From Elusimicrobiota bacterium (GTDB lineage: Bacteria; Elusimicrobiota; Elusimicrobia; Elusimicrobiales; UBA9959), in NCBI GenBank assembly GCA_030637365.1, contig DAOWGR010000164.1, positions 1 through 8,375 on the forward strand: a DNA stretch of 8,375 nt. The letters are read 5' to 3'. Numbering within the stretch: the stretch's first letter is position 1; each line of letters begins with the position of its first letter. The translations under genes and the position numbers were made by a program. Below the pieces are notes generated by a model that saw only the letters and a list, made by a program, of their open reading frames with translations, did no database searches and was not told the DNA's origin. Positions 1-5,558 of the stretch are shown one piece after another.

Positions 1-2176
1 CGCCGGTAAAATTCACGGACAATTCTTTAATTTCGCCGTTCAGATGACTTATAACTTTCTCATCCTCGTTTTTAGCTCCTTTTAAAAGTTCAAGCTCGCG
101 ATTTAAAAGTGTTATTTTATTTTCATACCGAGTCTTATTATCTATGCTCTCCTTATTGAAATCTCCGGCCGCACTCGCGAAACTTTCTTCAATCTTCAAT
201 TTATCATTAACGGCTTTTGACAATTCTTCCTTAAGAATATTAACATCCTCCAATAATTTCCTTCTTTCGCTCGCAAATTCGGCTTTATATTTATTTTCAA
301 TATCGCCGGCATTCGTCCGGGCTTCTTCCAAAGCGCCATTAAAACCTTCCGACAATTCTTCAATTTCGCCGTTCAGATGATTTATAACTTTCTCATCCTC
401 GCTTTTCGCTCCTTTTAAAAGTTCAACCTCGCGCTTTAAAGAAACCAGATTATTCTCATATTGAGTGGCGCTTTCCAGTTTCTCCGTATTGGAATTCGAA
501 ATCAAAGCGGAAACTTCATTTTCATATTTGATTTTATTATCTATGCTCTCCTTATTAAAATTTCTGGCCGCGCCCGCGAAACTTTCTTCAATCTTCAATT
601 TATCATTGACGGTTTTTGACAATTCTTCTTTAAGGCTGTCAATATCCGCCGAGAATTTTCCTCTCTCTTCTTTAAGTTCCACTTCATATTTATTTTCAAG
701 ATTCGACAGCTTGGCCTTATCTTCTTTTAAAGCATCATTGAGATTCGCGGACAATTTTTCAATTTTACCGTTCAGATGATTTATAACTTTCTCATCCTCG
801 TTTTTAGCTCCTTTTAAAAGCTCAACCTCGCGCTTTAAAGAAACCAGATTATTCTCATATTGCATCTTTTTTTCTATGTTTTTATTATTAAAATCGCCTA
901 CGACATCGGCTAATTTTCCCTCAAGAGTTAATTTATCCGCCATTAATTTTGAAATATCGCTTTTTTTATCCCCAAGCTCGCTATACGCCCTATTCAAAGA
1001 ATCTTTGAAATTAACCGCGTCTTCCCGCATTTTTTTGAATTCGGCGCCGGCAATTTGCTCATATTTTTCTCTGGATTCATTTTCAATTTGAATCGCTTTT
1101 TGAGTAAATTTTTTATCAATCCCGGTTTTTTCAAGCAGCCATGCTTTTTCCTTAGCGGCAAATTCATCCAAAATCTTCTGCATTGATTCATTCATGGAAC
1201 TTCTTTCTTTTTCAAATTCGAGAATCTTTTCCTCAAAACGCTTTTCTCGCCCGTTAATCTCATTTAAAGTTTTTGCGTTATGTTCTTCCTGTTGCAAAGC
1301 CAATCGATTTTCAAGAATTTCCATTTTTTTCTGCGTTTGAACGAATTGTTCTTCGCGAATTTTTTGTTCCCTCAATAATCTTTGCCTTTCACAATTCCAT
1401 GAATTTTCAAGCGCACCAATCTGGTCATAATGCTCGACATCAACAGACGCTATTCTTGCTTCAAAATTTTGCTCAAGCATTGATTTTGTTTTGCCATAGG
1501 TATCTTCAAGCTCTTTTTTTCTGCCTAAAAATTCAAGTTCAAGCTCTTTTCTGCGCTCTTGGTTTGATGCTTCATTTGTCCTGATAAACTTCTCAAGGCC
1601 GACTATTCTTTCATTTTGGCTTTTCTCTCTATCTTTAAAAGATTGCTCTAAAACCGCCACTCGACTTTGATAATCCGAGTTTAAATTATGGCGAAGAGAA
1701 TCATATTTGATTTGCGCTTCGCTTAAACGTTTTCCATATTGCTCTTCAACATCAAGCACCCGCTTATTCCAGTTTTCTACAAGAGATTTTTCCCGTTTAT
1801 CCAATTCTTCAAATTTATCCTGATAATCATTTTCAAATTCTTTTCTTATTTGATCAATCTTGGCTTCTTTTTTGATTAACTGCTCTATATTGAGCTTCCC
1901 CTCTCCCAAAAGCTGCATGGTGGCTTCAAGCTTGTGATAAAAGGCTTCTTTATCCCCAATTACTTTCAAACGGCTGTTAAGCGATTGTTCAAGACCGCCT
2001 ATTTTAGCGTCAAGCGTTTTCTTTAATTCTTCCGCGACGCGCAAATTCTCTTTAAGCTCGTTTTTTTCTTTTTCGACATTATTCAAGCGCTCAAGCGCCC
2101 ATCTTAATGTCATTCTGGCGGTATCAATATTTGTAACATCGCCTACAAGCTGTTCCATTTCATTATATTCGGGCAT
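1..2176 (-). CDS. Long coiled-coil repeat protein, function unknown (partial, 3' end outside window)
   Basis: One open frame runs from an ATG at 2176 to the window edge with no stop, giving 725 codons plus one base; the C-terminus is missing. The start follows GAGGAAG about five bases upstream, a good ribosome binding site. The product begins MPEYNEMEQLVGDVTN and contains no signal peptide, membrane helix or recognisable catalytic motif. Almost the whole visible length is hydrophilic and rich in Glu, Lys, Asn and Leu, as expected of a long alpha-helical coiled coil. Residues 1 to about 400 are non-repetitive. From about residue 402 a 111-residue unit repeats, marked by Tyr-Glu-Asn at residues 440, 551, 573 and 684, and by the conserved segments KGAK(N/S)EDEKVI and KLKIEESFA. 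It is divergently oriented from the Ste24-like gene. A structural, filament-forming or scaffold role would fit the composition, but that is inference; I do not recognise the family. Confidence 0.85.
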   Translation of the reverse strand, partial: MPEYNEMEQLVGDVTNIDTARMTLRWALERLNNVEKEKNELKENLRVAEELKKTLDAKIGGLEQSLNSRLKVIGDKEAFYHKLEATMQLLGEGKLNIEQLIKKEAKIDQIRKEFENDYQDKFEELDKREKSLVENWNKRVLDVEEQYGKRLSEAQIKYDSLRHNLNSDYQSRVAVLEQSFKDREKSQNERIVGLEKFIRTNEASNQERRKELELEFLGRKKELEDTYGKTKSMLEQNFEARIASVDVEHYDQIGALENSWNCERQRLLREQKIREEQFVQTQKKMEILENRLALQQEEHNAKTLNEINGREKRFEEKILEFEKERSSMNESMQKILDEFAAKEKAWLLEKTGIDKKFTQKAIQIENESREKYEQIAGAEFKKMREDAVNFKDSLNRAYSELGDKKSDISKLMADKLTLEGKLADVVGDFNNKNIEKKMQYENNLVSLKREVELLKGAKNEDEKVINHLNGKIEKLSANLNDALKEDKAKLSNLENKYEVELKEERGKFSADIDSLKEELSKTVNDKLKIEESFAGAARNFNKESIDNKIKYENEVSALISNSNTEKLESATQYENNLVSLKREVELLKGAKSEDEKVINHLNGEIEELSEGFNGALEEARTNAGDIENKYKAEFASERRKLLEDVNILKEELSKAVNDKLKIEESFASAAGDFNKESIDNKTRYENKITLLNRELELLKGAKNEDEKVISHLNGEIKELSVNFTG
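41..373 (-). repeat. 111-residue coding repeat, copy 3 (residues 602-712)
   Basis: Third visible copy of the in-frame tandem repeat in the coiled-coil gene; it is exactly 333 bases long and the cut point is arbitrary. The marker CAGATGACTTATAACTTTCT at 41 recurs at 374 and 773 with one base changed. The part at 142-235 is nearly identical to 541-634, while 236-345 is much more diverged. A fourth copy begins at residues 713-725 and runs off the window. Confidence 0.85.
374..772 (-). repeat. 111-residue coding repeat, copy 2, with a 22-residue insertion (residues 469-601)
   Basis: This copy is 399 bases, 66 longer than its neighbour. The extra 66 bases lie at about 458-526 and encode 22 residues between two Tyr-Glu-Asn motifs at residues 551 and 573. 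Outside this insert the unit aligns without gaps to copy 3: the stretch from the CTATG marker at 541 to 772 is 232 bases, the same as 142 to 373. Confidence 0.85.
773..973 (-). repeat. 111-residue coding repeat, copy 1, partly degenerate (residues 402-468)
   Basis: The N-terminal-most recognisable copy. Its segment 773-863 differs from 374-464 at only three positions in about 90 bases. The segment from 874 onward is clearly related to 541 onward, at the expected 333-base offset, but is diverged: GDFNNKNIEKKMQYENN here against RNFNKESIDNKIKYENE in the next copy. Beyond about 973 I can no longer follow the repeat. Confidence 0.7.
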
Positions 2177-2204
2177 ATTTTCTTCCTCTAAAACCTCTCC
2201 TTTA

Positions 2205-2233
2205 AGTCTAATACACAAAAACCTCATGGTCAA
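2205..2233 (-). promoter_or_regulatory. Candidate sigma-70 promoter of the coiled-coil gene
   Basis: Read on the minus strand, TTGACC (2233-2228) and TAGACT (2210-2205) are separated by 17 bases. Transcription would start roughly 20 bases before the AGAGGAAG ribosome binding site and the ATG at 2176. Matches are 5 of 6 at -35 and 4 of 6 at -10 to the sigma-70 consensus. The assignment rests on pattern only. Confidence 0.35.
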
Positions 2234-2283
2234 TAAAAGGAATATTGAATACTTGTTAAGTTAATGTTACGCTACTCAGTTTG

Positions 2284-2323
2284 CTCCCGAGTAATCCCGC
2301 CATAGGCGGGCCTGATTCGGGAG
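2284..2323. repeat. Nested GC-rich palindrome in the divergent intergenic region
   Basis: An outer stem CTCCCGA (2284-2290) with TCGGGAG (2317-2323) encloses an inner stem CCCGCC (2296-2301) with GGCGGG (2305-2310) around the loop ATA. AATC at 2293 and GATT at 2314 could add further pairs. It stands out as a GC-rich island in AT-rich DNA. No T-tract follows on either strand, and both flanking genes point away from it, so it is not a terminator for either. It may be a REP-like dispersed palindrome or a structured regulatory site. Confidence 0.7.
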
Positions 2324-2334
2324 AATTTGTCTTG

Positions 2335-2362
2335 TTGTCTAATTCAATGTTAATTCTAATAT
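2335..2362 (+). promoter_or_regulatory. Candidate sigma-70 promoter of the Ste24-like gene
   Basis: TTGTCT (2335-2340) and TAATAT (2357-2362) are separated by 16 bases, about 45 bases upstream of the start codon at 2408. It lies immediately downstream of the nested palindrome. This is a weak pattern match in AT-rich DNA. Confidence 0.3.
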
Positions 2363-2407
2363 TTAGTCATTTCATTTATGTGACAATTTTGTAAAATTTA
2401 ATGCGTT

Positions 2408-3646
2408 ATGAGTTCCGATTTTTATTTATTTATCATTATCGCTCTTCTTTTTGGAGAATACGCTTTCAGTATTTTCACCGACTATTTAAACATCAAAAAT
2501 TTACACCCTTTGCTTCCTGACGAATTTAAAAATTTTTATAACGGCTTAAAATATCAAAAATCTCAAGAATACCTGAAAGAAAACACCGAATTTGAATTTA
2601 TATCCTCATCTTTTATGCTGGCTTTTACAATTACATTTATTTTGACCGGCGGCTTTAATTATGTGGACATGTTTTCCAGAAATTTCGCCCGCGGTGAAAT
2701 AATGACAGGCGTGATTTTTTCTTTAGCTCTAAAATTTCTTACGGATATAATTGATTTGCCATTTGATATTTACGACACTTTCATTATTGAAAAAAAATAC
2801 GGCTTTAATAAGATGAAACCCGCGACATTCATCCTTGATTTTCTTAAAGATTGGCTGCTGACAATACTTATCGGCGCTCCGATTTTAGCGGCCATATTTT
2901 ATATTTTCATCTCGCTTGATAAAAACGCGTGGCTGTATGTATGGCTTTTTATCATAGCGACTCAATTTCTATTGGCTTTTTTATCCCCTATTTTAATTTT
3001 ACCGTTATTTAATAAATTTACGCCGCTTAAACAAGGAAAACTGAAAGAAGAAATTGAAAACTACGCGAAAACTCATAATTTTAAAATGAAAGGAATTTTT
3101 GTTATGGATGGCTCCAAAAGAAGTTCAAAAACAAACGCTTTTTTCACCGGTTTTGGAAAATTCAGAAGAATAGTTCTATATGACACTTTGATACAAAACC
3201 ATACAACTCAAGAACTTGTTTCCGTTCTCGCTCATGAAATGGGTCATTATAAAAAGAAACACATGATTGTATTCATGGGCATATCAGCCCTCAGCCTTGG
3301 ACTAATGCTCTTCATTCTTTCTCTGTTTATAAACAATGCCCAATTATTTAAAGCGTTTAAAATGGATAATATTTCCGTTTATGCCGGCATAATATTTTTT
3401 GGCTTTATTTATTCGCCCATAAATTTCATATTGGGGATTTTTTCAAATTACCTGTCAAGAAAACACGAGGAGGAAGCGGACAGATACGCCGTTGAAACAT
3501 ATCAAAAACCTTCGGCAATGATAAACGCTCTTAAAAAACTTACCGTTGAAAACCTTTCGAATTTAAACCCGCATCCGTTAAAAGTATTTATCCATTACAG
3601 CCATCCACCGGCGCTTAAAAGAATAAAATTCATCAATTCTTTGTAA
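2408..3646 (+). CDS. M48 family metallopeptidase, Ste24/CAAX prenyl protease 1-like
   Basis: A 412-residue integral membrane zinc protease of the Ste24 type. The zinc motif is HEMGH at residues 276-280. The third ligand is expected to be Glu354 in SRKHEEEADRYA, which fits the family pattern SRxxExxAD. The C-terminal signature HYSHPPALKRI is also typical of Ste24. About seven hydrophobic segments are visible (near 5-25, 62-85, 97-115, 150-172, 178-203, 287-309 and 325-345), as in yeast Ste24 and human ZMPSTE24. The N-terminal half matches the M48 N-terminal domain, including the FDIYDTFIIEKKYGFN region. Length is normal for the family. In eukaryotes the enzyme cleaves prenylated CAAX proteins. 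Bacterial homologues are thought to act in membrane protein quality control, so the substrate here is unknown. No clear Shine-Dalgarno sequence precedes the ATG at 2408. The next gene starts 43 bases downstream on the same strand. Confidence 0.93.
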   Translation: MSSDFYLFIIIALLFGEYAFSIFTDYLNIKNLHPLLPDEFKNFYNGLKYQKSQEYLKENTEFEFISSSFMLAFTITFILTGGFNYVDMFSRNFARGEIMTGVIFSLALKFLTDIIDLPFDIYDTFIIEKKYGFNKMKPATFILDFLKDWLLTILIGAPILAAIFYIFISLDKNAWLYVWLFIIATQFLLAFLSPILILPLFNKFTPLKQGKLKEEIENYAKTHNFKMKGIFVMDGSKRSSKTNAFFTGFGKFRRIVLYDTLIQNHTTQELVSVLAHEMGHYKKKHMIVFMGISALSLGLMLFILSLFINNAQLFKAFKMDNISVYAGIIFFGFIYSPINFILGIFSNYLSRKHEEEADRYAVETYQKPSAMINALKKLTVENLSNLNPHPLKVFIHYSHPPALKRIKFINSL

Positions 3647-3689
3647 TAAGACTTCTTTTTTTATAAAATTTGACAGTGTTTGAAACATT

Positions 3690-4103
3690 ATGAAAAAGCT
3701 ACTGTTCCTAATGATTTTTGCCGGTATTTCCTATTTCTGCGCCGATTTTTTATATCCTCACGCTTTAAAAAAAATATTCAACATTTCAGGCACGGTTCTT
3801 CTGACTGAAAAATATAAAAAAAAACCCAATACCATGCTTTTTATAGTCTTAAAAAACAAAGGGAATATTCCGATAGCCGTAAAAAAAATAATAAACCCGT
3901 CATTTCCCGTAAAATTCACCTTGAACACCGCTAATCTGATAATGCCTGACTTGCTTTCCAGAAAACTCTATATAGAAGCCTACTTAAATAATCACGGCAT
4001 ATTGGGAAAATCCAAAACCAGCGACATGCTTGGAAGAATAAAAAAACCCATTTTTATTAATTCCCAAAAAATAGAACTACCGTTACTCTCAAACAAATCT
4101 TGA
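3690..4103 (+). CDS. Predicted exported protein with a stand-alone CycH/CcmI-like Ig domain
   Basis: A 137-residue protein. Residues 1-21 (Lys-Lys followed by a hydrophobic run) look like a signal peptide or membrane anchor. Cys17 sits in SYFC, which is not a good lipobox. The rest follows the pattern of the Ig-like domain at the C-terminus of CycH/CcmI cytochrome c maturation proteins: ISGTV at 32-36; LFIVLKNKGNIPIAVKKI at 50-67, where the family has a beta strand followed by P-(L/I)-A-V-(K/R)-(K/R); FPVKFTLNTANLIMP at 72-86; LYIEAYLNNHG at 93-103; and SDMLG at 111-115, in place of the usual GDLxG. The TPR and membrane parts of full CycH/CcmI are absent, and no other cytochrome c maturation gene is in the window. 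It may be co-transcribed with the upstream protease (43-base gap). No strong Shine-Dalgarno is visible. The domain call is from memory of the motif pattern and is moderately secure; the function is unknown. Confidence 0.75.
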   Translation: MKKLLFLMIFAGISYFCADFLYPHALKKIFNISGTVLLTEKYKKKPNTMLFIVLKNKGNIPIAVKKIINPSFPVKFTLNTANLIMPDLLSRKLYIEAYLNNHGILGKSKTSDMLGRIKKPIFINSQKIELPLLSNKS

Positions 4104-4149
4104 CAAACCTTCTCTCATAATACCTATTGACATATGGGCATTAAGACCC

Positions 4150-4178
4150 TTTTCACTCCATTGTTTAATTGCTATAGT
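4150..4178 (+). promoter_or_regulatory. Candidate extended -10 promoter upstream of a 55-codon ORF
   Basis: TTTTCA (4150-4155) and TATAGT (4173-4178) are 17 bases apart, and the -10 carries the TGn extension (TGC at 4170-4172). Transcription would start near 4185, leaving a short leader with a G-rich ribosome binding site before the ATG at 4202. The -10 matches 5 of 6 consensus bases. Confidence 0.45.
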
Positions 4179-4201
4179 ATGTGTGAACATTGGGGGGAGT
4201 G

Positions 4202-4369
4202 ATGAATTGGAAAGAGATAACCGCTAAGTACGAAAAATCAAAAAATAAAAATGTTATTTTAAAAAAATTGCCAAAGCGAGGCAAGAATTGGAATAGTATT
4301 ATGCAATCCACCGACAAACTTGTATGGCTTTTCCTTATGTCCGACAATGATGATAAATCCGTTTGTTAA
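4202..4369 (+). CDS. Small hypothetical protein (55 residues)
   Basis: An ATG-to-TAA frame encoding 55 residues. It begins MNWKEITAKYEK, is Lys/Asn-rich, has a short hydrophobic patch (LVWLFLM near residues 41-47), and ends in Asp-Asp-Lys-Ser-Val-Cys. GGGGGGAG at 4192-4199 precedes the ATG; the GGAG end is only two bases away, but the earlier G run is better placed. A good extended -10 promoter lies about 25 bases upstream. These signals are the main reason to believe it; I recognise no domain. The frame on the opposite strand over the same bases would need a TTG start and lacks such signals. It could still be a chance ORF, or the region could make a small RNA instead. Confidence 0.4.
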   Translation: MNWKEITAKYEKSKNKNVILKKLPKRGKNWNSIMQSTDKLVWLFLMSDNDDKSVC

Positions 4370-4587
4370 AACTTAAAAATCAAAATATTTTTTGTTTCAT
4401 CCATAAATCCGCCGCCCGGCAATATTTATATAAACGCTACAAACACCGCGAACCGTTTTATTTCTTATTGAATTTTGCATATTGGACATCCGCGGCCGCG
4501 TATTCAGAAATTTATTTTGGATTTATTTGGAATTTGAAATTTAATCTTTCGTATAACTCATGACACCTGATGGCCCTGACCCTGTTT
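4370..4587. other. AT-rich intergenic stretch, no supportable gene
   Basis: The only plus-strand frame here needs a TTG start, has no ribosome binding site and is rich in Phe/Tyr, as AT-rich non-coding DNA often is. It contains a perfect 10-base GC palindrome, CGCGGCCGCG (4491-4500), and a run of imperfect short repeats of the type ATTTGGAATTTGAAATTTAA around 4505-4550. It separates the plus-strand genes from the convergent minus-strand cluster, but I see no clear intrinsic terminator. Confidence 0.5.
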
Positions 4588-4806
4588 TTATAATCTGCTC
4601 ATTCCCATATAAAACAAAAGCAAACCGACAAGAACAAACAATAAACCCAGCTTTCTGCGCTCAATTAACAAAAAAGATTCGTTTAAAATTATTTCTTTCA
4701 CAATACGCACGATTCGTTTTACAATAATAGGCTTAAATACCAAAGCCATGCCCAAAAAAACCAGTAATAAACCAAGTCCGATTTTAATCAGTATTATCAT
4801 TTCCAT
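4588..4806 (-). CDS. Small two-helix membrane protein, function unknown
   Basis: A 72-residue protein with two hydrophobic segments (about residues 4-26 and 51-70) flanking a basic stretch (KPIIVKRIVRIVKEI) and ERRK at about 49-52. This predicts a hairpin in the inner membrane with a charged loop. It overlaps the end of pth by 23 bases if the ATG at 4806 is used, or by 17 with the ATG at 4800, which has GGAA just upstream. The overlap suggests translational coupling. It is the last gene of the cluster in this window, and its coupling to pth is the only hint of a role. I do not recognise a named family. Confidence 0.75.
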   Translation of the reverse strand: MEMIILIKIGLGLLLVFLGMALVFKPIIVKRIVRIVKEIILNESFLLIERRKLGLLFVLVGLLLFYMGMSRL

Positions 4807-5401
4807 TACCGCAATTATATAAATTCATGGCTGAATCAATCCCTTTTTCAATCGCCACCATAACAGCATTATAAGCTTTTTCAAGCGTATTATCCAGTTT
4901 ATCCAATTCGGTTTTCCCCAATTTGGACAAAACATAATTTTCAGCCGCCATTTTATCCGATTTGGGGCCTGTCCCCATTTTCAAACGGGGAATATCCTGG
5001 CTTGAAAAAACATTTATAATTGAAGCCATACCTTTCTGTCCGCCAAATGAACCCTTGCGCCTTATCCTGATTCTGCCAAAATCAAGAGACATATCATCAA
5101 AACATACCAAAATCAAATTATTCTTTAACTTAAAAAAATCAGCAAAACTTCTAACCATAATACCGGAATTATTCATATAGGTAAGCGGTTTAATAAGAAA
5201 AAATTTCCGGTTATCATTAAGAGCAATATCCAAATATTCGCCGTTTTTTTTCCACTTTTTCCAATTCACATCCGGTGCCAGCCTATCCTTTATGAAATCA
5301 ACAAGGAGAAAACCCATATTATGTTTTGTCAATTGATATTCAGGACCGGGATTCCCCAAACCCACGATCAATTTTATTCGGTTTTCTTTATTTTCGGTCA
5401 T
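4784..5401 (-). CDS. pth: Peptidyl-tRNA hydrolase
   Basis: Cytosolic esterase that releases tRNA from prematurely dropped peptidyl-tRNA. Numbered from the ATG at 5401 (205 residues), the family landmarks are: GLGNPGPEY at 14-22 with Asn17 (E. coli Asn10); TKHNMG with the catalytic His27 (E. coli His20); PLTYMNNSG with Asn77 (E. coli Asn68); and FDDM with Asp102 (E. coli Asp93). The segment that is normally GGHNG reads GGQKGM (120-125), so the positions of E. coli His113 and Asn114 are Gln122 and Lys123. I chose the ATG at 5401 because GGTGG lies eight bases upstream and because homology starts near residue 9. A GTG at 5413 would add four residues but has no ribosome binding site. It follows rplY after about 157 bases containing a hairpin, and overlaps the next small membrane gene. 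Confidence 0.95.
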   Translation of the reverse strand: MTENKENRIKLIVGLGNPGPEYQLTKHNMGFLLVDFIKDRLAPDVNWKKWKKNGEYLDIALNDNRKFFLIKPLTYMNNSGIMVRSFADFFKLKNNLILVCFDDMSLDFGRIRIRRKGSFGGQKGMASIINVFSSQDIPRLKMGTGPKSDKMAAENYVLSKLGKTELDKLDNTLEKAYNAVMVAIEKGIDSAMNLYNCGNGNDNTD

Positions 5402-5483
5402 ACCGTTTGCCACCGATACTATCAGACAATTTTAGCCACATAAAACAATGCGCTTAAAACACCGTAGCCACTGCCAATTAATT

Positions 5484-5519
5484 ACCCCCACACATGGTTG
5501 ATGTTCTATGCGTGGGGGT
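5484..5519 (-). terminator. Imperfect hairpin between rplY and pth (possible terminator or attenuator)
   Basis: ACCCCCAC (5484-5491) pairs with GTGGGGGT (5512-5519). After one A-C mismatch, CAT (5493-5495) pairs with ATG (5508-5510), closing a 12-base loop. The stem is strong and GC-rich, but no U-tract follows on either strand; the minus strand continues TAATTAATTGG. It could limit readthrough from rplY into pth, protect the upstream mRNA end, or be a dispersed palindrome. I favour an RNA hairpin but cannot tell which role. Confidence 0.4.
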
Positions 5520-5558
5520 TAAAACGCTTAAGATTAAGCATTAGAGAGCCAAAGAAAA

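Noticed and set aside
41..863. Repeated segments at 41, 374 and 773 considered as a CRISPR array
   Set aside because: Units are 333 and 399 bases, stay in frame within one protein, and the sequence between the best-conserved segments is itself repeated. There are no short unique spacers.
144..1584. Several plus-strand frames and one minus-strand frame (994-1191) within the coiled-coil gene
   Set aside because: They lie in other frames of a continuous 725-codon minus-strand frame with a ribosome binding site and repeat conservation. The Ser/Leu/Phe-rich plus-strand products are antisense reflections of Glu/Lys-rich codons.
3690..3752. Lipoprotein signal at Cys17 of the CycH-like protein
   Set aside because: The residues before the Cys (SYF) do not fit a lipobox, and hydrophobic sequence continues past it.
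4100..4132. Two TTGACA boxes at 4100 and 4127 as -35 elements
   Set aside because: Neither has a convincing -10 at 16-18 bases. The extended -10 at 4173 is about 40 bases from the second box.
4165..4347. Minus-strand 60-residue frame
   Set aside because: It needs a TTG start, has no ribosome binding site and lies over the plus-strand ORF, which has promoter and ribosome binding signals.
4363..4563. Plus-strand 66-residue Phe/Tyr-rich frame
   Set aside because: TTG start without ribosome binding site, and composition typical of translated AT-rich intergenic DNA.
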